The notes beneath the pieces were generated by a model. The model had not been told where the DNA came from and ran no database searches. It saw only the letters and a list, made by a program, of their open reading frames with translations. A stretch of DNA of 64,000 nucleotides from Neptuniibacter halophilus (GTDB lineage Bacteria > Pseudomonadota > Gammaproteobacteria > Pseudomonadales > Balneatricaceae), in the NCBI RefSeq assembly GCF_030295765.1, contig NZ_AP027292.1, positions 744,001-808,000 of the forward strand. Reading direction: 5' to 3'. Positions 34,512-43,371 of this stretch are shown here, one piece after another. The position numbers and the translations under genes are program-made. The first letter of the stretch is position 1. The number at the start of each line of letters is the position of its first letter.

Positions 34512-35399
34512 TTAACCAGCCTGTTGCCTTTTACCCGAAAGTACCGCGAGATATATCCCAATGAATATTAATCCGATGCCCCACAAATGGAAAGTGTGTA
34601 CCTGCTCGCCGAGAAACAGCACTGACAACATCATGCCCCACAAGGGTACCAGATGAATGAACAATCCGGCCCGGCCAGCACCGAGTCTGGCAACACCGTA
34701 ATTCCAGAACATGTAAGCGAGAATTGAGGGGAACAGCGCCAGATAACCCAGCGTCAGATAAAGATCCTGATTCCAGTTAATCGGATCACTGTGTGCCATC
34801 TCCCAGACGGCAAACGGAATCAATGCAATCACGCCCACCGAGAGCGTTACCGAAAAGAACGCAAAGCCTGACAACCCCTGAGGTCGCCAGCGCAGGCAGA
34901 TACTGTAGGTTGCCCAGACCAGCATCGCCAGCAATATCCACAGATCACCGGGATTAATCTGAAACTGAACGATCTGATCCGGCTGACCACGGGTAATCAG
35001 GGTTGTCACACCCAGTAGCGAAACCGCTACCCCCAACCACTGTTTCAGACTGGCCGGTTCACGCAGAAACAGCGCACTGATCAGCAAGATCATAATCGGC
35101 ATGGAAGATTGCATCAGCGTGCCGTTTACCGCAGTGGTGTACTGCAGACCGATATAGGCCAGCGTATTGAAGGTCGCTACACTGAGAATCCCCAACACAA
35201 TCAGGATCTTCAGATTGTCACCAATTAACTGGCGGTTCTTAACCATTACCGGAATCGCAAAAGGCAATAAAATCAGCAGCGCCAGGCTCCAGCGAATAAA
35301 TGCCAGCGAAAACGGCGGAATATCCACCGAGAATGCCCGCGCCAGAACAAAGTTACCGGCCCAGAACAGTGTGGTCAGGGCTAAAAGCAGATAAGCCAG
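34512..35399 (-). CDS. EamA-family (DMT) transporter with apparent CTG start
   Basis: A 10-helix drug/metabolite transporter (EamA repeat twice), about 295 residues if read from CTG at 35399. Family members export amino acids, nucleobases or drugs. The first conventional start in frame is GTG at 35327, but the 24 codons before it (AYLLLALTTLFWAGNFVLAR and on) clearly encode the first EamA helix, with the usual FWAGNF motif. Between that and the in-frame stop of the upstream channel gene no ATG, GTG or TTG exists. The CTG lies seven bases after GAGGT. Third gene of a minus-strand operon after the potassium channel, 18 bases downstream of it. Confidence 0.85.
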   Translation of the reverse strand: MAYLLLALTTLFWAGNFVLARAFSVDIPPFSLAFIRWSLALLILLPFAIPVMVKNRQLIGDNLKILIVLGILSVATFNTLAYIGLQYTTAVNGTLMQSSMPIMILLISALFLREPASLKQWLGVAVSLLGVTTLITRGQPDQIVQFQINPGDLWILLAMLVWATYSICLRWRPQGLSGFAFFSVTLSVGVIALIPFAVWEMAHSDPINWNQDLYLTLGYLALFPSILAYMFWNYGVARLGAGRAGLFIHLVPLWGMMLSVLFLGEQVHTFHLWGIGLIFIGIYLAVLSGKRQQAG

Positions 35400-35417
35400 G
35401 GGAAATACCTCAGAAAG

Positions 35418-37112
35418 TCAGGATCGAGATTGCAGCAGACGGGAAAGCAGACTGTTACTGGCATCGTTTCCGGTCAGCACATAGTGCAGCACATTGTAGT
35501 TGTTCACTGTCCACTGCATTCTGCGGAAAGATTTATTCAGACCACAGATCAGCAGTTCATCGCCGGGTTGCAGCAGATCCAGCTCACCGGGTTGCATATC
35601 AATCACGCCCTCCCGGCGTAACATCAACGGGAAGGCGTGCAGGTTACGCTTGCGATTGTGCGGATCTTTAAAAAACAGTGAAATTTTCAGTTCAAAACCC
35701 TGCGCCATCGCTTCCATCAGCGCCGGGGTTTGCTCCTCGCCCACCGTGTAAGCCCAGGTATCCAGCTCCTGATCACCGACGACACTGCTCATCCGGTTGA
35801 TCAGAGTATGTGCCCAGACATCATCGTGATGGCGCTGCATATGTTCAATAAACACCGGCAACAAAGGGGAGCGGACATGAGCCAGTACCCGGTTGGCGAT
35901 GATTCTTCCGGGCTCCATAATAAAATCGGCACGACTATTCTGGAACACCAGTGCATTGGCATGAACATTCTGCCGTACCACGGTTACCAGTTTTGGATTC
36001 AGTTCCCGGGCCGTCATAATAATCGACAGGTTGTCCGCATCATTCCCGGTACCGGCGACAATACCCACCGCTTCGTGCACACCCGCCTCCAGCAGCGTCA
36101 CCGCCTCAGTGCCCACGCCGGTCACCTGATTGGGAATCTGATCGATTTTGGCCGGGTCCACATCGACCACGGTCATCTCCACTTCACTCTCATCGAAAGC
36201 CCGGTAGAGTGCCCGGCCGAAACGCCCGTGACCACAGATAATCCAGCGTCCCCGGGTACGCTGGTAGACACTGGAAAGCGGCCGGTGATACGGGTTATGA
36301 ATCCAGTCATAAACCAGATGCATATAGGGCTGATGGGCCGCCAGTGAGAGGTACTGGGCAAAGGTACGAAAAGGGTCCACCACCAGATCGGTACCAAACG
36401 AAAGCAGGTTGGCCGTGGTGACATCGGATTCGGTCCGGCTGATCACCAGACGTTCAGGGCAGAGCAGCTTACTGGCAATAGCAATCGAAAGGTTGACCTG
36501 ATCATCATTCGTTAATGCCATAATTCCGACGCACCGGGCGTGCTGCAACCCGGCCGCGTCCAGCACATCCGGCAACGAGGCATCGGCACAGAGCGCGGGC
36601 ACAGAAACCGGCAATTCGTCCATCTCCAGCGCATCGATCCGGTCCTGCTCTACATCCAGTACGACCACACGGATATCCCTGCGCACCAGTTGACTGACCA
36701 CCACACTGCCGGTCACGCCGTAACCGCAGACCAGATAGAAAGGTTCATGAATGCCTCGCACCGTGGCAGTAAAGGAGCGTCGTCGCATCAGGCGACCAAA
36801 CACCGGCTCCTGTAACAGCGCCAGCGTTGTACCGATGCCATACAGCCAGGCGATGACCGTGGCGTAGATACATAACAGGGTCCACATCCGCTGCGCCGGG
36901 GTGAAAGCATAGGGAATCTCGCCAAAGCCGATGGTCGAGCCCATAAAAGAAACGAAATAGACCGCATGGAAGAAATCCATCCGGTAAGCCTGCCCCTGAT
37001 CATCCACCCCGGGAATCAGGACAAATCCCAGCACCGATACCGAATAGACGATAATCAGCGTGATCAGCGGAACGCGCAGTCGCCTTAACAGCAGGTAGAT
37101 AACGTTATTCAT
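35418..37112 (-). CDS. Potassium channel protein with two TrkA_N (RCK) domains
   Basis: A 564-residue protein. Two membrane helices (about residues 13-35 and 75-100) flank a pore loop whose filter reads STIGFGE in place of the usual TVGYGD. Then come two NAD-binding-like TrkA_N domains, the first at about 125-240 (YLVCGYGVTGS) and the second at about 288-400 (WIICGHGRFGRALYRAF), and a C-terminal TrkA_C-like part (about 475-545). It should be a ligand-gated potassium or cation channel. ATG at 37112 follows the DUF6394-like gene by 11 bases. Confidence 0.9.
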   Translation of the reverse strand: MNNVIYLLLRRLRVPLITLIIVYSVSVLGFVLIPGVDDQGQAYRMDFFHAVYFVSFMGSTIGFGEIPYAFTPAQRMWTLLCIYATVIAWLYGIGTTLALLQEPVFGRLMRRRSFTATVRGIHEPFYLVCGYGVTGSVVVSQLVRRDIRVVVLDVEQDRIDALEMDELPVSVPALCADASLPDVLDAAGLQHARCVGIMALTNDDQVNLSIAIASKLLCPERLVISRTESDVTTANLLSFGTDLVVDPFRTFAQYLSLAAHQPYMHLVYDWIHNPYHRPLSSVYQRTRGRWIICGHGRFGRALYRAFDESEVEMTVVDVDPAKIDQIPNQVTGVGTEAVTLLEAGVHEAVGIVAGTGNDADNLSIIMTARELNPKLVTVVRQNVHANALVFQNSRADFIMEPGRIIANRVLAHVRSPLLPVFIEHMQRHHDDVWAHTLINRMSSVVGDQELDTWAYTVGEEQTPALMEAMAQGFELKISLFFKDPHNRKRNLHAFPLMLRREGVIDMQPGELDLLQPGDELLICGLNKSFRRMQWTVNNYNVLHYVLTGNDASNSLLSRLLQSRS

Positions 37113-37123
37113 CAGAGCCGCTT

Positions 37124-37507
37124 CTAGCGTCGCAGCATCGCGGTTTCAAGCACTAACAGAATCACCGAGATGATGTTGGCCATCAGCGCCCCACCACTCA
37201 GGGAAACAACGCTGGACATATTTGAAGGATCCATGCCCACGCCGCTGATATGCTCAGCGTAGCCCCAGATGCCGGCAGCAATCACCAACTGCAGATCCGC
37301 CACCAGCGAGGTTGCCAGCATCAGAGCGCCCAGGTGTGTACGATCACCAAATTTGATTACCGTACAGATCATACTGACCACCAGCGCGGCGAAGAATTCA
37401 TAGATATTGTGGTGAGCAGGGTTCTCTATATCCCCCAGATAGAAGCCGAAATTAAGGGTAAATGCCAAGACGATAAAAAACGCAAAAATTACCTTCTCTT
37501 TGTTCAT
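37124..37507 (-). CDS. DUF6394-like membrane protein
   Basis: A 127-residue integral membrane protein with four hydrophobic segments (about residues 5-24, 35-55, 60-82 and 98-122). The longer open frame to 37609 has an unrelated, polar start. The ATG at 37507, with AGGAAGG six bases upstream, gives MNKEKVIFAFFIVLAF and is preferred. The segment VIKFGDRTHLGALMLATSLVADLQL suggests the family I know as DUF6394, with moderate certainty. It is the first gene of the operon with the potassium channel. An accessory role for the channel is possible. Confidence 0.72.
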   Translation of the reverse strand: MNKEKVIFAFFIVLAFTLNFGFYLGDIENPAHHNIYEFFAALVVSMICTVIKFGDRTHLGALMLATSLVADLQLVIAAGIWGYAEHISGVGMDPSNMSSVVSLSGGALMANIISVILLVLETAMLRR

Positions 37508-37708
37508 CGCATCCTTCCTGAATACAAGACCGCTTCTGTTGATGAGGATTGTAACACCCGACCGGCTAAAAGCTATTCCGGCAGAAGTGCTTTCACCGGG
37601 GAACCTCAACCGTTATTCTTGGTCACAGCTCAATAACTCAGAATCCTGCCATGTACAAACGCAGGATGGCAGGCTTTGATTTGTCCCGAACATTAAGGCA
37701 CCGACTCC

Positions 37709-40558
37709 ATGTATTCGCTATCTATACACCGAAGCTTTCTCTCTCTGCTGACGCTACTGATACTCTTCACCCTGTCCCTGAACAATGTACAGGCAGACGT
37801 CGAGAAAAGCCCGAATGACCCGAAGCATTACCGGAGCCTGACGCTGGATAATCAGCTCCGGGTCCTGCTGATCTCCAAGCCGGGTGCTGATAAAGCCGCC
37901 GCATCGATGAATGTAGCAGTAGGCTCCAGCGCGAACCCTGAGGAGCGCGCAGGTCTGGCCCACTTCCTTGAGCATATGCTGTTTCTGGGTACCGAAAAAT
38001 ATCCGGAAGCAGATGAATACCAGAGTTTTATCCGCTCCCATGGCGGTGGCCATAACGCCTATACCGCTCAGGAAAACACTAACTACTTTTTCGATGTTTC
38101 CGCCGAGCATCTGGAACCCGCTCTGGACCGCTTCGCCCAGTTTTTTATCGCACCGCTGTTTGATGCCAAATATGTGGATCGCGAACGTCACGCCGTCCAC
38201 TCGGAGTATCAGGCCAAGATCAAAGACGATTACCGCCGCGGCTTTGCGGTGTCTAAAAGCCTGATGAACCCTGAAAACAGTCAGAACCGGTTTGTCGTCG
38301 GCAGCCTGAAAACGCTGGCAGATCGTGAAGGCAGCCCGATTCGCGATGAACTGATCGACTTTTACCAGCAATACTATTCTGCCAATCTGATGACACTGGT
38401 CGTGCTCGGCGGGGAATCTCTGGATCAGTTAGAACAGATGGTTCGGCAGAAATTCAGCGCGGTCAAAAACCACAATGCCACTGAATTTCAGGATACGGCG
38501 CCCCTGTTTATCCCCGGTCAGTTACCACAGCAGGTCAAGATCAAAAGCGTCAAGGATATCCGCTCCCTGACCCTGACCTTTCCGATTGCTGAGACACGCA
38601 GCCACTGGCGAGCCAAACCGGTTTACTACATCAGCCATCTGCTCGGCTACGAAGGCCATGGCAGTCTGCTTTCTCTGCTTAAAGAGAAAGGCTGGGCTAC
38701 GGCGCTTTCTGCCTCTCAGGGCCACAATCTGAGTAATGGCGGCAGCATTATGATCAACATCCAGTTAACTGAAGCAGGCGAGAAAAACTACCTCAGCGTC
38801 ACTCAGACCGTATTCCAGTTTGCAGAACTGATCAGGCGTCAAGGGGTACAGGAACAGCTTTACCGGGAGCAACAGCAACTCAGCCAGATCAGTTTCCGTT
38901 TTCAGGAGCAAGCAGAACCGATCCATCTGGTCAGCGGACTGGCGCAGCAGATGCAGCACTACCCCACTGAACTGGCACTGTCCGCCGATTACAAATTTGA
39001 GCAGTTTGATCCTCAGCTAATCCAGAGCTATCTGCAGCAGATCCGCCCTGACAACCTGTTCCTGAGCCTGAAAAGTCAGGCCGTTGAAGGTGATCAGACA
39101 GAGCCTTACTACAACGTCCCATACCAAACCGGCAAACTGACCGCCGCACAACTGAAACAGCTGGAGGTCACAGCGATTGACCCGGCCTTGTCGGTACCCG
39201 GCAGCAACCCGTTTATTGCCGAAAATCTGGAACTGCAGCAAGGTCCGGAACAAGCCGTTCCGCAGCTGATCAGCCACCGTCCCGGTTTCGAGCACTGGTA
39301 CCAGTCAGATACCCGTTTCGGTCTGCCTAAAGCGAACGCTTATTTCACTCTGCAAAGCGCTGAAGCCAACCGCAACGCCCGCAACTGGGTTCTGAACAGC
39401 CTCTATACCAGCATGCTTCAGGAACAGCTCAACGAAACCCTCTACGATGCTTATCTGGCCGGGCTCAGCACCCAGATTTATCCGCACATGAAAGGCATTA
39501 CCCTGCGCCTTTCGGGTTATAACGACAAGCTGGATCGCTTGATGCAGGCTGTGATCCCGGCACTGACGACACTGGAGTTGAATGAAAAACGCTTCCGGAT
39601 TCTGAAACAGCAGTATCTGGACAGTCTCAACAATGAACTCAACGAGAAGCCCTCTACCCAGACCAGCGCCCGACTCTATGAGCTGCTGCTGCCGCAGTGG
39701 AGCAATCAGGCACAACAGGCCGCGCTGCAGGAAGTGACCCTGCAGGATCTGGCCGATTACAGCCAACGCCTGCTCAGGGCTCCCACACTCAAGCTGCTCA
39801 GCCATGGTAACCTTAACCGCGCACAGGCAGATGTTCTGGAGCGTACACTCACATCCAGCCTGCTGCAGGAGCAGGCTGAAGCCCCTGAAGCAATCCGTGT
39901 GACCCGCATCCCTCTGGATCAGCCACTCAATGCCGAGCTGGATATCAACCATGATGATTCAGCACTGGCCATGCTGCTGCAGGGCGAAAGCAATGCTCTG
40001 CGCAGCCAGGCTCAGGTCGCACTGCTCAGCGAGATTCTGGCGGCTCCGTTCTACCATCAGGTGCGGACAGAAAAGCAATTGGGTTACATTGTGTTCGCCA
40101 CCCCCATTCAGATGAACAAAACACCGGGCATCGGTTTTATCATTCAGTCCCCGGTTGCCACGGCCACCGATCTGAAAAACGAAGTCGATGGGTTTCTTGC
40201 GCAATGGGGAGAGAAACTGAAAGCTCTGGATCAGGACAGTCTGGCACGCTACAAAAACAGTGTCGTGGCCCGCATCAGCCAACAGGAAAACACCCTGTCG
40301 AGCCGAAGCAAACGCTACTGGCGGGAACTGGACTGGGGGGAAACCGGATTTGACAGCCGTCAGAAGCTGGCTGCTGAGGTAGAAAAGCTGACTCTGGCTG
40401 ATCTGGAACAGACCCTGAGTCAGTTGCAACGCAGAAAACTGACGGTCAGCAGCAACGGAAAGCGCTTCTCACAGAAGGATAGTAAAGAAAACATTGCGCA
40501 GATCTCCTCAGAACTGAAACAACTGCGCTCCTCCGGCGCGATCGTGCCTGAGGCCTGA
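37709..40558 (+). CDS. Secreted M16 zinc protease (pitrilysin/insulinase type)
   Basis: A 949-residue periplasmic protease related to E. coli protease III (pitrilysin, about 960 residues). A signal peptide covers residues 1-29 (ending VQADV). The inverted zinc motif HxxEH is in HFLEHMLFLGTEKYPE (around residue 88), and the third ligand Glu lies in HAVHSEYQAKIKDDYRRG. The C-terminal half repeats the fold without the metal site and has the RTEKQLGYIVF motif near residue 790 typical of pitrilysins. It degrades peptides and small proteins. It stands alone, divergent from the DUF6394 operon. Confidence 0.93.
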   Translation: MYSLSIHRSFLSLLTLLILFTLSLNNVQADVEKSPNDPKHYRSLTLDNQLRVLLISKPGADKAAASMNVAVGSSANPEERAGLAHFLEHMLFLGTEKYPEADEYQSFIRSHGGGHNAYTAQENTNYFFDVSAEHLEPALDRFAQFFIAPLFDAKYVDRERHAVHSEYQAKIKDDYRRGFAVSKSLMNPENSQNRFVVGSLKTLADREGSPIRDELIDFYQQYYSANLMTLVVLGGESLDQLEQMVRQKFSAVKNHNATEFQDTAPLFIPGQLPQQVKIKSVKDIRSLTLTFPIAETRSHWRAKPVYYISHLLGYEGHGSLLSLLKEKGWATALSASQGHNLSNGGSIMINIQLTEAGEKNYLSVTQTVFQFAELIRRQGVQEQLYREQQQLSQISFRFQEQAEPIHLVSGLAQQMQHYPTELALSADYKFEQFDPQLIQSYLQQIRPDNLFLSLKSQAVEGDQTEPYYNVPYQTGKLTAAQLKQLEVTAIDPALSVPGSNPFIAENLELQQGPEQAVPQLISHRPGFEHWYQSDTRFGLPKANAYFTLQSAEANRNARNWVLNSLYTSMLQEQLNETLYDAYLAGLSTQIYPHMKGITLRLSGYNDKLDRLMQAVIPALTTLELNEKRFRILKQQYLDSLNNELNEKPSTQTSARLYELLLPQWSNQAQQAALQEVTLQDLADYSQRLLRAPTLKLLSHGNLNRAQADVLERTLTSSLLQEQAEAPEAIRVTRIPLDQPLNAELDINHDDSALAMLLQGESNALRSQAQVALLSEILAAPFYHQVRTEKQLGYIVFATPIQMNKTPGIGFIIQSPVATATDLKNEVDGFLAQWGEKLKALDQDSLARYKNSVVARISQQENTLSSRSKRYWRELDWGETGFDSRQKLAAEVEKLTLADLEQTLSQLQRRKLTVSSNGKRFSQKDSKENIAQISSELKQLRSSGAIVPEA

Positions 40559-40603
40559 AAGCATTAACAGGATGCGTATCTTCAGGTAATCAGAGACAGG
40601 GGG

Positions 40604-41107
40604 TCAGGGCTTGACCACCTGTCTCGATTTAGCCGCATCGGGCGTCTCCCCGGACGCTTCCATGCGTTCTAACTGGGCCTCGATAGGTCTGAAATAGATC
40701 GAGTCCTTAACCTCGGGTTCGGCCAGCTCTTCACACCCCTGACCGAGAATAAAGCAGCGTGCCTCCTGCTCATCCTTACCGATCTGAACAAAAATCTTAT
40801 CTTCGCCCTTCAGCACCGGTTTTTTGCTCTTACCGGCCGGCACTTCATTCACTTTGGCAGGAACAAATGGCACCACCACCGGTTTCGGCAGATTACTCGG
40901 CAGATCCTCAGGCTGAACTTCCACCATCGGCTCTTTATCAAAACTGCCCCGGCGCCAGTTTTCATAAGCGGTTTCACCATCCACGGTGCCATAGAAATAG
41001 CCCTTAGGTACTGTTACCTGGTACTCGATCGGCACCTCGCTCTCCTCCTCGGCCTGCAGGCCAGGAGTAATCAACAATGATGTAAGCAGTAAAACCTTAA
41101 TAGCCAT
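40604..41107 (-). CDS. Predicted secreted protein, unknown
   Basis: A protein of about 167 residues with a signal peptide (MAIKVLLLTSLLITPGLQA). The mature part is charged and Pro-rich, with IEYQVTVPKGYFYGTVDGETAYENWRRG (about 27-55), a Cys pair (EARCFILGQGCEEL) that could form a disulfide, and a helical C-terminus. Starts at 41185, 41122 and 41107 are all open; 41107 gives the cleanest signal peptide and overlaps the sbcB end by 11 bases. No family was recognised. Confidence 0.6.
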   Translation of the reverse strand: MAIKVLLLTSLLITPGLQAEEESEVPIEYQVTVPKGYFYGTVDGETAYENWRRGSFDKEPMVEVQPEDLPSNLPKPVVVPFVPAKVNEVPAGKSKKPVLKGEDKIFVQIGKDEQEARCFILGQGCEELAEPEVKDSIYFRPIEAQLERMEASGETPDAAKSRQVVKP

Positions 41108-42563
41108 CGGCAAAAGGATCATCCATCGGGTAAATAGCTTCAGCATAGACCGCCAGCTCTTCGAGAATATGCTTTTTGTTCTCATCCAGATCAGCCTGGG
41201 AGTAGAGTTCGTTCAGGCGCTGATAGAAGCGCTCCATCGTCAGATGACCGCCCTCTCCCTGCAGCAGTTTGCGCCGGCGATACTCCTCCCACTGCTGTAA
41301 CTCCTCCTGACTGAGCACAGCCGGACAGTTACGTGCCTTATAGCGGAGCAGCATCTCTTCCAGCCGCGGATCCTGAAACGGCAGATCCAGCAGCGCCAGT
41401 TCTTCAGGCCCGGCATGACGAACCTGATCCATCAACTGACGATCGCTGGGCGAAAAAAAGCCCCCGCTGTAGAGCATCTGATCCGGATCAGCGTCAGATT
41501 CGAACGGGCTCTCACTGTAGATATCGGCCACCTTTTCCGCCAGACCAGTAAAACTTCGGATCATCTGCAAGTGAGTACGACAGACATCGCCATCAATCTG
41601 CATCCGGGCCGCCTCTTCTTTGTTCAGCATTCCGGCAGGTGCAATGATCGGGCATTTATTGATATGTACCTGTTTTAACGCGATCCGCGGGTCACCCTCA
41701 CCGAGCTCAGCCTGCGGGGTATAGAGCAGACGACGAATCTCTTCAACCGGCAACTGCATCAAAGGTTCCGGGCTATATCGCAGATCCCATACCAGTACGC
41801 CATTTTTATTCACCGGATGCAGGGCCAGCGGAGACACCACTGCAGCATTGCCAAGGTCTGTCGGATAACGTGAAGAGATATGCAGGACCGGCTTGTGGCT
41901 CTGCGGGTCTATCAGCTTCTGAATCGCCTGTTTACTGCGATTATTCACCACATAGTTGTAAAGTTTGGGCTGCTTTTCACGCACCAGTTTCGCCATCTCA
42001 ATGGTGGCATATACATCGGAAAGTGCATCGTGGGCATGGCCATGATCAATGCCATTGGCTTTGGTCAGATCCTCCAGACGTAAACTGGGTGAACCGTCCT
42101 CATACTCCGGCCAGTTAATCCCCTCAGGACGTAACGCCCGGGTCAGGCGGAGCATATCGATAATATCCCAGCGCGAGCAGTTGTTCTGCCACTCCCGGGC
42201 GTAGGGGTCGAAGAAATTCCGATAAAGACCGTAGCGGGTCACTTCATCATCAAAACGGATACTGTTGTATCCCACACCACAGGTGCCCGGCCGCGCCAGT
42301 TGTTCATGCACCAGGGCAAAAAATTCCGCCTCGCAAACCCCTTCACCCATCGCCTGCTGCGGCGTAATGCCAGTGATCAGACAAGCTTCCGGTTGCGGCA
42401 ACTGATCTTCACTCGGTCGGCAGTAAAACATCACCGGCTCTTCGATAATGTTTAACTGTTCATCCGTCCTGACTCCGGCAAACTGCACCGGCCAGTCCCG
42501 CTTTGGATCAGCGCCAAAGGTTTCGTAATCATGCCAAAAGAAAGTCAGGGGCGGCTGTGCCAT
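41097..42563 (-). CDS. sbcB: Exodeoxyribonuclease I
   Basis: A 488-residue single-strand-specific 3'-5' DNA exonuclease acting in mismatch repair and recombination. The DEDDh active-site motifs are visible: HDYETFG (residues 11-17), GYNSIRFDDEVTRYG (about 97-111) and the HDALSDVYATI segment (about 177-187). The SH3-like and C-terminal helical domains follow to the usual length (E. coli 475). The start is ATG at 42563. Downstream the unknown secreted-protein gene overlaps its end. Confidence 0.96.
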   Translation of the reverse strand: MAQPPLTFFWHDYETFGADPKRDWPVQFAGVRTDEQLNIIEEPVMFYCRPSEDQLPQPEACLITGITPQQAMGEGVCEAEFFALVHEQLARPGTCGVGYNSIRFDDEVTRYGLYRNFFDPYAREWQNNCSRWDIIDMLRLTRALRPEGINWPEYEDGSPSLRLEDLTKANGIDHGHAHDALSDVYATIEMAKLVREKQPKLYNYVVNNRSKQAIQKLIDPQSHKPVLHISSRYPTDLGNAAVVSPLALHPVNKNGVLVWDLRYSPEPLMQLPVEEIRRLLYTPQAELGEGDPRIALKQVHINKCPIIAPAGMLNKEEAARMQIDGDVCRTHLQMIRSFTGLAEKVADIYSESPFESDADPDQMLYSGGFFSPSDRQLMDQVRHAGPEELALLDLPFQDPRLEEMLLRYKARNCPAVLSQEELQQWEEYRRRKLLQGEGGHLTMERFYQRLNELYSQADLDENKKHILEELAVYAEAIYPMDDPFADGY

Positions 42564-42687
42564 AAATTATCCTTGCCAAACCGGTGAATCAGAACGATAT
42601 AATGTGGATGAGAGGTATCGGGCCAACCATTGTATTCAGCCCCCGACACCCCGCCCAGAGTAACATTTCAGCCAAAAGGGTTCACCC

Positions 42688-43110
42688 ATGTTGCAACAGG
42701 ACGTAACACACAAAGAATGCCCCTGTGGTTCACAGAAGCCATTTGACTACTGCTGCAAACCGATCATCGAGGGCCAGAAACCCGCACCTACTGCTGAAGC
42801 GTTAATGCGCTCCCGTTATACCGCCTTTGCTCTGGGCGCCATCGATTATCTGGTCGACACCACTGCCCCTGAAAAGCGCGGCAAAGATGATGCAGAACTC
42901 CTCGCCGATCAGGTCAAATATACCAACTGGGTCGGCCTGACTATCCTCAGCACTGAACAGGGGCAACCTTCAGATCAGACCGGCAGCGTTGAGTTTGAAG
43001 CTCACTTCGAAACCGAAGATCAGCGCGGTGTTCTGCACGAAAAATCAAACTTCCGTAAAGATGAAGGTTTCTGGGTTTATGTCGACGGGGATGTTGAGGT
43101 CCGCACCTGA
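42688..43110 (+). CDS. YchJ-like (UPF0225) SEC-C motif protein
   Basis: A 140-residue protein. The N-terminal SEC-C-type zinc motif reads CPCGSQKPFDYCC (residues 10-22), followed by LMRSRYTAFALGAIDYLVDTT, which is the YchJ signature. The C-terminal part is an NTF2-like fold of unknown function (VEFEAHF, then FRKDEGFWVYVDGD). AAGGG precedes the ATG. It is divergent from sbcB. Confidence 0.9.
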   Translation: MLQQDVTHKECPCGSQKPFDYCCKPIIEGQKPAPTAEALMRSRYTAFALGAIDYLVDTTAPEKRGKDDAELLADQVKYTNWVGLTILSTEQGQPSDQTGSVEFEAHFETEDQRGVLHEKSNFRKDEGFWVYVDGDVEVRT

Positions 43111-43371
43111 CCCGGCAACCATAACCCACCCGCCTCAGTATTAAAGATTTTCATCTGGCCCGGCGTTGTCATGGCAAAGCCGCGGCAGATCTCAGTTGTC
43201 ACTGGCCGCACAGATTCGCAGACAGATAAATCCGCTGCAGACTGGGCCTGATACAATTCTTTCCGCTAATGTCAACGCTGTCAGCGTGATCTTTCTGAGT
43301 TAGAATGGCAAACCTTAAACGGCCCGGGCGCTCCAGCTTATATACGCCCCGCCTTTGATCTACAGGTAGAT

